DNA of 37,028 nucleotides from Spirochaetales bacterium (GTDB lineage Bacteria; Spirochaetota; Spirochaetia; DSM-2461), in assembly GCA_028532905.1 (NCBI GenBank), contig JAQQAM010000188.1:1-37028 (forward strand), given 5' to 3'. Shown piece after piece: positions 7,758 through 15,937 of the stretch; the first letter of the stretch is position 1, and each line of letters starts with the position of its first letter. The position numbers and the translations under genes are program-made. The notes beneath the pieces were generated by a model that saw only the letters and a list, made by a program, of their open reading frames with translations, made no database searches and was not told the DNA's origin.

Positions 7758-8939
7758 ATGAAAAAGACAATTGTTTTAATGACAATCGTTCTGGCCATTC
7801 TGGCTGCCCCCGTGTTCGCAGAAACTGGTTTTTCCGGTTCTGTAGATTACAATTTTGGTACTGACTTTGACATGTATGATCAGGGAACAGACAACTCTAC
7901 AGCTATTACCCTCGATGGTAAAGTTGGTGAGTTCTCTACTGTATCTGTTGGTATTGAAGCTGATGACGACTCCAATGCGTCTGCCACAATCATGACCCTG
8001 TCTCAGGATGTAACCGGAGCTCTCGGTGTTGAAGGTCCTGTAACTTTTGCTTACAAAGTAGGTCGCCAGACTTACTCTCCCGCTGACTACTCTGGTGTAG
8101 CCGGTTACGAAGATGCCGGTGCGGATGCTGAAATCGGAAAATCCTGGTCAGTAGATTCTGACGGTGTTTACGACACAGATTCCATGCTTGGTCTGGTTCT
8201 GACTTTCGGTATTGCCGACATGGTTAACGTTGATATTGCTGCTTACCCCGGTTCTTACTACGAAGTTGGAAAATACGCCAGTGCTGACGGCCTTGCTGAT
8301 GACACATACCCCGAGTTCGGTATCAATGCTTACGGAACTTTCGGCATGGTAGATGCTTCTGTATACTACGTAATGTCTAAAAAAAGCATGGGTCTTCTTG
8401 ACTCCGATACAGACAACATTGATGACAATGGTGATTACTTCGGTATCAACCTTGGTGCTGTAATCGACGCTCTGAGCGTTGGTGTACTCTTCGAAATGGC
8501 TCCCGACCAGAAATTCATCTATGACAACGGAACTACTCTGGACAGCATGGACACTGGACTTTCTGTAGGTAGAATCGGCGTTGCTGCTCAGTACACAATC
8601 GATGCTCTGACCGCTGGTCTGGCATACAAAACCGGATTTGCTTCTGAAACTGTATACAATGACGACGGAAGCGAAGTTACTTTTGCTGAAAGCTCATTTG
8701 TTGGAGTTAACCTGACTTACGCAATCACTGAAGCTGCCAATGTATGGGCTGCTTACGGTACTCCCTTTGCTGTATACACAGGCGACCTGTCTGACTCAAT
8801 GGTATACGAAGTTGGTGCTGAAACAACTCTCGATGGTGTAACTTACGGTATTGGTTATACTAAAGGTTCTGAGTTCAAAGCCTGGGATGCAGAACTCGAA
8901 GACGGTAACGTTTTTGTAAGCATTTCTGCTTCTTTCTAA
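7758..8939 (+). CDS. Highly expressed outer-membrane porin-like protein
   Basis: A 393-residue secreted protein with signal peptide MKKTIVLMTIVLAILAAPVFA and cleavage after A21. The mature part is acidic, rich in G, D, Y and T, and built from amphipathic strands; it ends in FVSISASF, with the terminal F expected of a barrel. Codon choice is far more biased than in neighbouring genes (mostly GGT, AAC, GAC, CTG), which indicates very high expression. AGGAGTGA provides a strong ribosome site before ATG 7758. A dedicated promoter region with 11-bp repeats precedes it and a strong terminator follows. It is probably a major general porin; the family is divergent and the substrate unknown. Confidence 0.8.
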   Translation: MKKTIVLMTIVLAILAAPVFAETGFSGSVDYNFGTDFDMYDQGTDNSTAITLDGKVGEFSTVSVGIEADDDSNASATIMTLSQDVTGALGVEGPVTFAYKVGRQTYSPADYSGVAGYEDAGADAEIGKSWSVDSDGVYDTDSMLGLVLTFGIADMVNVDIAAYPGSYYEVGKYASADGLADDTYPEFGINAYGTFGMVDASVYYVMSKKSMGLLDSDTDNIDDNGDYFGINLGAVIDALSVGVLFEMAPDQKFIYDNGTTLDSMDTGLSVGRIGVAAQYTIDALTAGLAYKTGFASETVYNDDGSEVTFAESSFVGVNLTYAITEAANVWAAYGTPFAVYTGDLSDSMVYEVGAETTLDGVTYGIGYTKGSEFKAWDAELEDGNVFVSISASF

Positions 8940-8971
8940 TCAATCATCTGATTACTTAGAAAATGAATAAT

Positions 8972-8998
8972 ACTGCTCCCTCCGGGGAGCAGTTTTTA
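8972..8998 (+). terminator. Rho-independent terminator after the porin
   Basis: Stem ACTGCTCCC with GGGAGCAGT (9 bp) and a 4-nt loop TCCG, followed by a T run. It lies about 30 bp after the porin stop codon. Confidence 0.92.
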
Positions 8999-9069
8999 TT
9001 TATAAGTAACCCCTTACTCACTCCGTCCTTTTCAGGTTATTATGTATTTTCAAAAAACAAGGAGAACCA

Positions 9070-9744
9070 ATGAAGCAAAAAATCCTGCTTATTCTGCTGC
9101 CTGTACTTTTGATACTGAGCAGCTGTAAAACAACCGAGTTTACACCGGAAACGCCTGTAATAAATAAAACAGTAGGAGATGTCGAGTTCACCCTTCGCTA
9201 TGTTACCGAAAGTGAGATTGCAGAGAAACACGGTACAAAGGCCAATCCCTTTTACAGATACCCGGGCAAACTGCCCCGGAAACAGTTCTTTGTCTTTGAA
9301 ACCAGCATTGAGAGTGAATCCACTGAGCTGGAAATCAGTTTGCGGGATATCACGATTTCACTGGATGGAATGGCTGAATCAAGAGCCAGGTCCCGCAGGA
9401 CTCTGGCTGTTGACTGGCAGCCCTATATTACGGCGGACTTTGAAGAATCCCAGATGAAAGCAAAGATGAAAAAGTCTATGAGCAGTGATACGATACTGGT
9501 AACACCGGAAGAATCCTTTAAAGCCTGGATTGTTTTCCTCACTCCTGTTTCTGATGCTTTTGTGCAGAATATTTTTTCCGCTCCCAAAGAAGGTCCCAGC
9601 AATGCGGTTATACGGATTCCCGCCAAAACGGCATCCGGAGACGAGGGTATCGTTGAGATTCCCATGAATATGGGCGTGATGGCTGGAAACTCTGAAGAAT
9701 CAGAGAAACCTGTGAACACCGGTATCTTCAGCGAAGATTCATGA
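9070..9744 (+). CDS. Predicted lipoprotein of unknown function
   Basis: A 224-residue protein with a lipoprotein signal: a hydrophobic N-terminus and the lipobox LSSC with C19 as the lipidation site. The mature region looks like a beta-rich domain of about 190 residues (for example ELEISLRDITISLDG and SNAVIRIPAKT) with an acidic, serine-rich tail. I recognise no family. ATG 9070 follows AAGGAGA at good spacing. The gene is convergent with the phosphatase gene, 10 bp from its stop. Its location after the porin suggests an envelope role, but nothing more specific can be said. Confidence 0.75.
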   Translation: MKQKILLILLPVLLILSSCKTTEFTPETPVINKTVGDVEFTLRYVTESEIAEKHGTKANPFYRYPGKLPRKQFFVFETSIESESTELEISLRDITISLDGMAESRARSRRTLAVDWQPYITADFEESQMKAKMKKSMSSDTILVTPEESFKAWIVFLTPVSDAFVQNIFSAPKEGPSNAVIRIPAKTASGDEGIVEIPMNMGVMAGNSEESEKPVNTGIFSEDS

Positions 9745-9754
9745 TTATTGGATT

Positions 9755-10450
9755 CTAGGAAAAATCACTGTCGCTGAAATACTCTTTCAGCCAGGTAATC
9801 ATTTTATCAGCAGTAAAGCCGGCCATACCCTCTTCAATGAGGAGGTCGGCTTTATTCAGATAGCCCTTGGGGTCCTGCACCACAGGGGGCGGTACAGCGA
9901 CGGTGTGCATCCCGGCCTGCCATGATGCAAAAACACCCACAGGGGAGTCTTCCAGTACCAGACAGTTTTCCGGTTTCACCGCAAGGCGTGCGGCGGCTTC
10001 TATAAACACATCAGGTGCGGGTTTTCCTTCCGCCACCTCATGGGAGGAGACCCGTACAGGAAAAAGCTCCTGAATCCCCGTGAGAGCTGTCATTTCCTCT
10101 ATAATCACATTGGTGGACCCTGAGGCTATGGCAATGGGAATCCCCGTCTCACGGGCCCACTGTGCAAATCTGACCATTTCGGGAAAGGGTTTGAGTTCCG
10201 CCCGGGCAATCTCCAGATAGGTTTTCTCCTGAAATTCCTTCATTTCATCAAAAGAGGCGGTAATGCCGTACTTCTTTTGTACATAGGGGAGAAAAGTCAC
10301 CGCTCCCATACCGATACAGGCATCATGTTCTTCTTCGGTCATAAATCCGCCAAAGGCTGTGATCATGGCCAGATCGGCTCTCAGCCAGCAGGGTTCGGAG
10401 TCCATAAGGGTTCCGTCCATATCAAAGAGGATTGCATCCAGTCTGCTCAT
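9755..10450 (-). CDS. HAD-superfamily phosphatase (beta-phosphoglucomutase-like subfamily)
   Basis: A cytoplasmic phosphoryl-transfer enzyme of 231 residues. Motif I is FDMDGTLMDSE with nucleophile D10 and acid/base D12. An alpha-helical cap follows (about 15-85). Motif II is AIASGST, and the motif III/IV region is KPAPDVFIEAA plus CLVLEDSPVG. These features place it in HAD subfamily IA with sugar-phosphate phosphatases such as YniC/HxpB and with beta-phosphoglucomutases. The two activities cannot be told apart by eye; the substrate is probably a sugar phosphate. It starts 8 bp after the AI-2E permease gene and is co-transcribed with it. Confidence 0.88.
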   Translation of the reverse strand: MSRLDAILFDMDGTLMDSEPCWLRADLAMITAFGGFMTEEEHDACIGMGAVTFLPYVQKKYGITASFDEMKEFQEKTYLEIARAELKPFPEMVRFAQWARETGIPIAIASGSTNVIIEEMTALTGIQELFPVRVSSHEVAEGKPAPDVFIEAAARLAVKPENCLVLEDSPVGVFASWQAGMHTVAVPPPVVQDPKGYLNKADLLIEEGMAGFTADKMITWLKEYFSDSDFS

Positions 10451-10458
10451 AAGTGTTT

Positions 10459-11589
10459 TTAATCCTTTGTTTCGTCACCTTCCGGCATATTGTCCGCAGG
10501 CAGAATGCCTGTGTCATCATCAATTGGCACGGTATCGGGTGAAATATTCTTTTTTCTTATACGCCTTCTGCTCTTCAGAGCCTTGCCGCTGCTCATCAGC
10601 ACACTGACCGGTTCAAGGGCTTCAATATTGGCGCAGATAATTTTAATGGCCTCCGTCAGAGGGACCGCCAGAAACATACCCGGGAGTCCCCACAGCCATC
10701 CCCAGAATACCAGGGAGACCAGAATAAAAACGGGGGAAAGGTCCAGCTGCTCCCCCTGCAGTTTGGGGTCCAGGAAATTTCCGAACACCATCTGAATCAC
10801 AGGCATGGTGATGAGGGTGGCCAGGATGGGATTCCATTCCGGATAAAACTGGATAAAGGACATTAGAATGGTTGCCACCATGATGATGGTGGAGCCGATA
10901 TTGGGAATGAAATTCAGCAGGATGGCCAAAAAGCCCCACATCAGATAAAAATCCTGACCGAGAAAATAAAGCGAAAGGGCCACAAAAAATCCGGGTGTCG
11001 TTGAAATGGCCAGTTTAACCGTCAGATACCGGGCAATCTGGCTGTTGATCTTCCTGATGATCAGACCCAGTCTGGTCTGTACACTGAGCTTCGGGAATGC
11101 CATCTTCAGTTTTCTTTCTGACAGGGGATTCTCCAGAAGCATGAAGACCACGAAAAACAGAACGATCACAAGCTGGCCGGCAAAGTTCACAAAGGAGAGG
11201 GAAACATTCAGAACTCCGGACCGCAGGCTTCCGGGGATTTCCATAATCTCCAGAATATCGTCGGGCAGATCATAGCGGTGTACGATCTCATTCATAATAA
11301 TGCCGAAGCGGTCCTGATAGTAACCGAGAACTGAGATAAATGAAGTAATACTGGTATAGAAAAACCATCCTATTACATACAGGACAACCATAAGAATCAG
11401 AATGACCAGTATCACAGCCAGAGTTCTGGAAATCCGTTTATTAAAATGGGTCACCAGAGGGGTAAGGATAAATGAGAGGAGCACGGCTATTACCAGGGGC
11501 AGAAAGACAACCTGCATCACATGAAGTACGGCTCCAACTGCTATAAGAGTGAGTACGGCAAGCAGTATGGTATTCATTCTGATTTTCAT
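10459..11589 (-). CDS. AI-2E family (UPF0118/YdiK-PerM-type) membrane permease
   Basis: A polytopic inner-membrane protein of 376 residues with about eight hydrophobic segments, among them VVFLPLVIAVLLSFILTPLV and LVIVLFFVVFMLLENPL. The long amphipathic soluble stretch between segments and the FIPNIGS motif are typical of the AI-2E transporter family. Members have been linked to autoinducer or ion export; the substrate here is unknown. The C-terminal 45 residues are a basic then acidic tail. The ATG at 11589 has no Shine-Dalgarno, but a TTGTAT-17-TATTAT promoter ends 7 nt before it, suggesting a leaderless mRNA. It is divergent from engB. Confidence 0.88.
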   Translation of the reverse strand: MKIRMNTILLAVLTLIAVGAVLHVMQVVFLPLVIAVLLSFILTPLVTHFNKRISRTLAVILVILILMVVLYVIGWFFYTSITSFISVLGYYQDRFGIIMNEIVHRYDLPDDILEIMEIPGSLRSGVLNVSLSFVNFAGQLVIVLFFVVFMLLENPLSERKLKMAFPKLSVQTRLGLIIRKINSQIARYLTVKLAISTTPGFFVALSLYFLGQDFYLMWGFLAILLNFIPNIGSTIIMVATILMSFIQFYPEWNPILATLITMPVIQMVFGNFLDPKLQGEQLDLSPVFILVSLVFWGWLWGLPGMFLAVPLTEAIKIICANIEALEPVSVLMSSGKALKSRRRIRKKNISPDTVPIDDDTGILPADNMPEGDETKD

Positions 11590-11596
11590 AATCAGG

Positions 11597-11625
11597 ATAA
11601 TAAACTATTCTGGGAATCTATACAA
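11597..11625 (-). promoter_or_regulatory. Promoter of the AI-2E permease gene, no room for a leader
   Basis: On the minus strand, TTGTAT (11620-11625), a 17-bp spacer and TATTAT (11597-11602) are followed by 7 nt and the ATG at 11589. The expected transcription start coincides with the start codon. Confidence 0.55.
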
Positions 11626-11658
11626 AGCCTCCCCTATTCTTTATCCGTCCTTTTCCGT

Positions 11659-11664
11659 TATAAT
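11659..11664 (+). promoter_or_regulatory. -10 element of engB
   Basis: A perfect TATAAT ends 7 nt before the GTG start at 11672. The -35 position (about 11636-11642) is weak (ATTCTT/TTCTTT). The spacing predicts a leaderless or nearly leaderless transcript. Confidence 0.5.
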
Positions 11665-11671
11665 CCGGTTT

Positions 11672-12283
11672 GTGAACAAAATTAACTTCAATAAAATAAA
11701 ATTCGTTATGAGCGGGGCTTATGTAAAATCCCTTCCCCGGGAAAAGGGAATGGAAATAGCCTTTGCCGGCCGCTCCAATGCGGGAAAATCTAGCGCTCTG
11801 AACGCCCTGGCCAACAGAAAGAATCTGGCTAAAACCTCATCAGTCCCCGGCAAGACACAGCATATCAATATGTTCCGCATACAGGATGATCTCCACATAG
11901 CCGATCTTCCCGGCTACGGTTATGCCAAAGTCCCGGCCAGAGAGAAAAAACGATGGGAACAGGAAATGACCGAATATATCCTCAACAGGGAGTCTCTGGC
12001 GGGGATAGTTCTATTGATGGACATCCGTCATCCCCTGACCGAACTGGACAGAGCCATGCTGGATCTGGCAGTAGCCGGAGACAGGGAGGTCCACATCGTT
12101 TTAAGCAAAGCCGACAAGGTGAAGACCGGCATAAGGAAAAAGACCCTCAGCGAAATGAACAAGGCTCTCAGAGGTCTGACTGTCCCCTGGAGCATTCAGA
12201 CCCTCTCTGCCACTAAAAAGGAAGGGGTCAAGGAACTTCAGGATCAGATCTGCTTCTGGTACGATCAGGAAACTGAAGAGTGA
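11672..12283 (+). CDS. engB: Ribosome-biogenesis GTPase EngB/YsxC (YihA)
   Basis: A GTPase needed for assembly of the large ribosomal subunit. All G motifs are visible: G1 GRSNAGKSS, the SSVPGKTQ switch I region, G3 DLPGYG, G4 SKADK and G5 SATKKEG. The frame is open from 11549, but the family N-terminus (NxxxxxFVMSxxxxxxLP) begins at GTG 11672, giving 203 residues; ATG 11708 is an alternative. No Shine-Dalgarno precedes the GTG, and TATAAT ends 7 nt upstream. Transcribed alone, divergent from the AI-2E permease gene. Confidence 0.93.
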   Translation: MNKINFNKIKFVMSGAYVKSLPREKGMEIAFAGRSNAGKSSALNALANRKNLAKTSSVPGKTQHINMFRIQDDLHIADLPGYGYAKVPAREKKRWEQEMTEYILNRESLAGIVLLMDIRHPLTELDRAMLDLAVAGDREVHIVLSKADKVKTGIRKKTLSEMNKALRGLTVPWSIQTLSATKKEGVKELQDQICFWYDQETEE

Positions 12284-12391
12284 AATTGTCTTTCAAAAGC
12301 AGATGCGGATCTTGTTTTATTATATAATTTTAGTGATAATTTGAATCAGGAGCTCCTTTATATCTGTATATGAAGGTAAACGAGGATTCCC

Positions 12392-12817
12392 ATGAGAGAG
12401 GCCAAAGTGGACTTTACACCGGAACAGCTCAAATCACTATCGGATTATATGAGACTTCATGTCAACGAATGGATATCACCATCCGCCCTGGAGCGTTTTG
12501 AAAAGCAGCAGGAAAAAGACTGGGAGCAGAGGGAGGAGATTATCCATCTGAGAGAGTCTCAGAATAATATTCTGGAGCAGATGCGTTTCGGTTTTGAACA
12601 GATGGAAAAGAGGTTCGAGCAGGTGGATAAGCGCTTCGAACAGGTGGACAAGCGTTTCGAACAGGTGGACAAGCGTTTCGAGCAGGTGGACAAACGCTTC
12701 GAGCAGGTGGATAAACGCTTCGATGAAATGAACAAGAACTTCGGCCGCATGTTTACCTATTTCACTACAGCATTTGTCATCTTCGGAGTCCTTCTGGCTC
12801 TGCCTGTATTCCGCTAA
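12392..12817 (+). CDS. Coiled-coil heptad-repeat protein with C-terminal membrane anchor (Bdr-like)
   Basis: A 141-residue protein. The N-terminal 55 residues are mostly helical, then comes a long coiled coil made of the heptad KRFEQVD repeated five times without change, flanked by degenerate copies. A C-terminal transmembrane helix (FTTAFVIFGVLLALPVF) ends the protein, with no cytoplasmic tail. Borrelia Bdr proteins share this plan of a central repeat block and a terminal anchor, although the repeat sequence differs. The ATG follows GAGGA. A TATAAT at 12323-12328 may be its promoter. It may tether a partner to the inner membrane; no enzyme domain is present. Confidence 0.75.
   Translation: MREAKVDFTPEQLKSLSDYMRLHVNEWISPSALERFEKQQEKDWEQREEIIHLRESQNNILEQMRFGFEQMEKRFEQVDKRFEQVDKRFEQVDKRFEQVDKRFEQVDKRFDEMNKNFGRMFTYFTTAFVIFGVLLALPVFR
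12587..12733 (+). repeat. Tandem 21-bp in-frame repeats encoding coiled-coil heptads
   Basis: Five copies of a 21-bp unit encoding KRFEQVD run from 12608 to 12712. A degenerate copy precedes them (12587-12607) and another follows (KRFDEMN, 12713-12733). Copies differ only at wobble positions such as AAG/AAA, CGC/CGT and GAA/GAG. Gain or loss of a unit keeps both reading frame and heptad register. Confidence 0.93.
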
Positions 12818-12834
12818 AGCATCACAGGAAATCA

Positions 12835-12885
12835 GTAAAAAAGCCTGACCCTCTCCCGGCCGAAAAAGCGGGATCTGATCAGGCT
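12835..12885 (-). terminator. Terminator after the small gene at 12911
   Basis: AGCCTGA (12842-12848) pairs with TCAGGCT (12879-12885), with an inner CCCG/CGGG helix. On the minus strand it is followed by a run of T. It lies between two convergent genes and may serve both. Confidence 0.65.
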
Positions 12886-12910
12886 GATTAAATATCATAT
12901 ATTATGAGAA

Positions 12911-13111
12911 TCACATTTTTCCAAGAATCGGTGTCAGGTACTGTGTCCGGATACAGGTATCAAACAGCTCTTTGGGCATAAATTCTTTCTTTTCTTCTTT
13001 CCATCCGCTTCTGTCACGGATAATCTTGACCTGGTAGCCGTCTTTGTTCTCTCTCAGAACTTCCAGAATTTCTTCCCGTCCCGGTACGCCTTTAATACTG
13101 TACGATTTCAT
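12911..13111 (-). CDS. Small protein of unknown function
   Basis: A 66-residue, highly charged protein without signal peptide or membrane segment. It reads as a small alpha/beta domain (for example GREEILEVLRENKDGYQVKI). ATG 13111 is preceded by GAGGAG at ideal spacing, which decides the start. The frame extends 18 codons upstream to a TTG and would add a cysteine motif, CGSGCSH, but no ribosome site supports that. I recognise no family. A terminator follows. It stands alone between convergent and divergent neighbours. Confidence 0.6.
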   Translation of the reverse strand: MKSYSIKGVPGREEILEVLRENKDGYQVKIIRDRSGWKEEKKEFMPKELFDTCIRTQYLTPILGKM

Positions 13112-13230
13112 TTTGAACTCCTCTGTATGGCTGCAGCCGGAGCCGCAGCGGAAATTATTTTTCAAACAGTTATCCTTATTATCGGCATTTTAGTATCCTC
13201 ATTTAGCATTGCTTATTTATCACGGGGGGC

Positions 13231-13259
13231 TTGCCTTTTGAGGCAGTGTTTGAAAAAAT
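13231..13259 (+). promoter_or_regulatory. Promoter of aroK-aroC, no room for a leader
   Basis: TTGCCT (13231-13236), a 17-bp spacer and AAAAAT (13254-13259) end 6 nt before the aroK ATG. Each hexamer matches consensus at 4 of 6 positions. No Shine-Dalgarno is present. Confidence 0.4.
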
Positions 13260-13265
13260 AAATAT

Positions 13266-13805
13266 ATGCCGGTAATTGTATTGGGCGGAATCAAACATAC
13301 AGGAAAATCCACTGTAGGACGCATCCTCTCTAAAGAGATGGATATGGCATTTACGGATCTGGATGACCTGATTCTCAAACGCCTTCCCTTTAAATGGACT
13401 ATAAGAAAATGGTACAGGGAAAAAGGGGCTGATGCCTTCAAAAAGAAAGAGGCTGAAGCCCTGGGTGAATATCTGGCAAACTGCAATCCGGATGAGTTCC
13501 GGATTCTCTCACTGGGGGGCGGAACCCTGGAAAACAAAGCAGCGGTAAAACTGCTGAAAAACCCGGAGAGTACAATTTTTGTCCTGGATGAAAAAGAAGA
13601 GATTCTGTATCAGAGGATTATCCGGAAGGGCATTCCCCCTTTTCTGGACAGCCGGAATCCGAAGGAGTCCTTCAGTGTGCTCTATAATGCAAGAAGAGAA
13701 ACCCTGCTGAATCAGGGAGATCATATCATAAATATCAGCGGCCTGGACCAGCAGAGTGCTGCCGCCAGGGTCAGAGAACAGATCAGGAGTATATATGGGC
13801 GGTAA
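13266..13805 (+). CDS. aroK: Shikimate kinase
   Basis: Phosphorylates shikimate to shikimate 3-phosphate, the fifth step of chorismate synthesis, in the cytoplasm. The P-loop is GGIKHTGKST at residues 7-16, the shikimate/Mg pair is D31/D33 in FTDLDD, and SLGGGT is the third substrate motif. RKGIPPFLDS resembles the lid region. The 179-residue length fits the family. The P-loop is less typical than in E. coli AroK, and the protein could be mistaken for a general P-loop kinase without its neighbour, chorismate synthase, whose start it overlaps by 11 bp. The ATG lacks a Shine-Dalgarno. Confidence 0.88.
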   Translation: MPVIVLGGIKHTGKSTVGRILSKEMDMAFTDLDDLILKRLPFKWTIRKWYREKGADAFKKKEAEALGEYLANCNPDEFRILSLGGGTLENKAAVKLLKNPESTIFVLDEKEEILYQRIIRKGIPPFLDSRNPKESFSVLYNARRETLLNQGDHIINISGLDQQSAAARVREQIRSIYGR

Positions 13806-14862
13806 CAGTTTCGGAACAGCATTCAGGATTTCCACATTCGGAGAATCCCACGGAAAAGGAGTCGGTGTTATAGTGGACGGCGTTCCGCCGGGGATACCCC
13901 TTTCAGAAGAGGATATTCAGCCGGAGATGGACCGCCGCAAACCGGGTCAGTCCGATATCACTACTCCCAGGAAAGAGAGTGATGAAGTCATCATACAGAG
14001 CGGAACCTTTGAAGGAAAAACAACCGGCACTCCCCTGGCAATGATCCTGTACAATACAAATACCATCTCCAGCGATTACAATGATGTAATGGACAAATAC
14101 CGTCCCGGCCATGCGGATTACACCTATCATCAGAAATACGGTATCAGAGACTGGCGGGGCAGCGGCCGTGCCTCAGGAAGGGAGACAGCCGGCCGGGTGG
14201 CTGCCGGAGCTGTAGCGAAAAAGATTCTAGGGTTACATGGCATAAAAATCACCGCCTACACCATTGCCGCTGCCGGTATACGCTGTGAAAAATATGTACC
14301 AGAACAGATTGAACAAAATCCGGTACGGGCCTGCGATCCTGATGCAGCACAGAAAATGGTAGAAGTCATTGAGTCTCTAATCGATAAGGGCAACAGCGCC
14401 GGAGGTGTTATTGAATGCCGGATCAAGGGTGTACAGCCCGGTCTGGGAGAACCTGTGTTCGATAAACTGGAAGCCGATCTGGCCAAAGGGATCATGTCCA
14501 TCGGGGCGGTCAAGGGATTTGAAATCGGCGAAGGATTCAGGGCCGCAGATATGTTCGGCACCGAACACAACGATGATATGTCTGCTGACGGTTTTCTTAC
14601 AAATCATGCCGGCGGTATAACAGGAGGGATCTCCACGGGTCAGGAGATAATCTTCAGAGCGGCTGTAAAGCCAACTGCATCCATTTCCTCCCCACAGAAT
14701 ACGGTGAACCTGAAAGGGGAAGAAGTTGAAATCATTACCGAAGGAAGACATGACCCCATAATCTGCCCCCGTATTATCCCTGTCATGGAAGCGATGGCTG
14801 CCATAGTGGTATGTGATCACTTATTGAGGCTCGGTGCACAGAGAAGCCTTCAGATGAGCTAG
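13795..14862 (+). CDS. aroC: Chorismate synthase
   Basis: Converts 5-enolpyruvylshikimate 3-phosphate to chorismate, using reduced FMN as cofactor. The family signatures are all present: GESHGKGVGVIVDGVPPG near the N-terminus, RPGHADYTYHQKYGIRD with GSGRASGRETAGRVAAGAVA in the centre, and GRHDPIICPRIIPVMEAMAA near the C-terminus. The start is ATG 13795, preceded by AGGAG and overlapping the aroK end by 11 bp; the frame's earlier ATG lies deep within aroK. The 355-residue length is normal. Translation is probably coupled to aroK. Confidence 0.97.
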   Translation: MGGNSFGTAFRISTFGESHGKGVGVIVDGVPPGIPLSEEDIQPEMDRRKPGQSDITTPRKESDEVIIQSGTFEGKTTGTPLAMILYNTNTISSDYNDVMDKYRPGHADYTYHQKYGIRDWRGSGRASGRETAGRVAAGAVAKKILGLHGIKITAYTIAAAGIRCEKYVPEQIEQNPVRACDPDAAQKMVEVIESLIDKGNSAGGVIECRIKGVQPGLGEPVFDKLEADLAKGIMSIGAVKGFEIGEGFRAADMFGTEHNDDMSADGFLTNHAGGITGGISTGQEIIFRAAVKPTASISSPQNTVNLKGEEVEIITEGRHDPIICPRIIPVMEAMAAIVVCDHLLRLGAQRSLQMS

Positions 14863-14912
14863 AAAGAAAAAAAAGGCTGCTGCTTTCCTATCACAGGAGG
14901 TCTGCAGATCTT

Positions 14913-15638
14913 TTAGAGACCGGCTTTTACTATCAACGGCAGCTTCCCTTCCCCCGCAGGACTGCCGTCATAACCTCCGTAGGTCTCCCATTCAGCATAA
15001 CCGGCCATACTCAAAGCCGCCATCAGAGTTTCCGGCAACAGAGGATAGTGAACAATACGATTACTGAATACTTCCCCGCTCTCCCGGATTTCCAGTTCCG
15101 TTACAAAATCCAGCTCCGAAGGATTCTCCCGCTCTTCATATCTGCGCCTGAAATTGCAGTGATCTGTCTCTATAAGGGGAAATTGAAGGCCGTCATGGAT
15201 AATATTGCTGTAGTTGAGGATCTGTACAATCAGGACTCCTTTATCACCCAGCAGTGATGCCGCATCCTGCAGAAACTGAAACTGTTCGTTGAAGGGAACA
15301 TGAGCCAGGGTATTGCCCAGACAGCTGATGCCGCCGAATACTTGCGCTTCAAACCTATTTTTCATATCTGCCAGACCGCATATAGTAAAAAGTTCATTAC
15401 CCGGCAGGCCCTGTTTTGAGGCGGCAGAAGCGGCATTGAGGATCATCCCTTCATCCAGATCGAAACCGGATGCATCGATCCCTCTGTCCTGAAGATCCAG
15501 AACCAGCTCGCCGGTACCGCAGCCAGCATCCAGCACAGTACCTGCCGACGGCATCTGCCTACTGATAAAGTCAGCACAGCTCTGGGAGAGGGGAAAAATC
15601 TCTTCATAATACCGGGATAATACTGTATAAAAGTCCAT
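14913..15638 (-). CDS. Class I SAM-dependent methyltransferase
   Basis: A 241-residue cytoplasmic methyltransferase of unknown substrate. Motif I is VLDAGCGTGELVLDL (about residues 35-50), followed by the acidic motif II region GFDLDEGM and a later GVLIVQILNYSN strand. A middle segment of beta strands (residues 150-210) probably forms the substrate cap, as in Methyltransf_25-type proteins acting on small molecules. The ATG at 15638 follows AGGAGAT. It lies downstream of rubredoxin but is separated from it by a terminator, so it is probably transcribed alone. Its end is convergent with aroC. Confidence 0.85.
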   Translation of the reverse strand: MDFYTVLSRYYEEIFPLSQSCADFISRQMPSAGTVLDAGCGTGELVLDLQDRGIDASGFDLDEGMILNAASAASKQGLPGNELFTICGLADMKNRFEAQVFGGISCLGNTLAHVPFNEQFQFLQDAASLLGDKGVLIVQILNYSNIIHDGLQFPLIETDHCNFRRRYEERENPSELDFVTELEIRESGEVFSNRIVHYPLLPETLMAALSMAGYAEWETYGGYDGSPAGEGKLPLIVKAGL

Positions 15639-15691
15639 AATGATCTCCTGTTTACCGATGCTGTCAGTTAAGAATATAATGCAATGCCAAA

Positions 15692-15719
15692 AAAAACCGC
15701 CCTCTTAAGGACGGTTTTT
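15692..15719. terminator. Terminator after rubredoxin
   Basis: AAAAACCG (15692-15699) pairs with CGGTTTTT (15712-15719), with an inner CCT/AGG helix and one mismatch. The A/T flanks make it usable in either direction. It lies 23 bp beyond the rubredoxin stop codon. Confidence 0.8.
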
Positions 15720-15742
15720 AAGTAAAATCCTGATTATCAGAA

Positions 15743-15901
15743 TCAGTCGTTGGGAGAGAAATCTGATTTTTCAGCACCGCAGAGAGGGCAGACCCAATCT
15801 TCAGGGATATCAGCAAATGCTGTTCCTGCCGCTACACCGTTATCGGGATCTCCCTCTGCAGGATCATAGATATAACCGCATACATCACATACATATTTCA
15901 T
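15743..15901 (-). CDS. rd: Rubredoxin
   Basis: A 52-residue electron carrier with one iron held by four cysteines: C5 and C8 in CDVCGY, C38 and C41 in CPLCGA. The spacing and the flanking [13 protein letters not shown] and DIPEDWVCP segments are classic rubredoxin. It would reduce the superoxide reductase and rubrerythrin encoded just upstream. The second of two close ATGs (15901) is chosen because GGAGGT lies 7 nt before it; the first would leave almost no spacing. It has its own promoter (TTGTTT-16-TATAAT) and a terminator. Confidence 0.96.
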   Translation of the reverse strand: MKYVCDVCGYIYDPAEGDPDNGVAAGTAFADIPEDWVCPLCGAEKSDFSPND

Positions 15902-15937
15902 TGTCATTACCTCCGTCAGCTTTTATGCTTCATTTTT

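Noticed and set aside
12587-12733. CRISPR-like regular repeats
   Set aside because: The units are contiguous 21-mers without spacers and encode coiled-coil heptads in frame.
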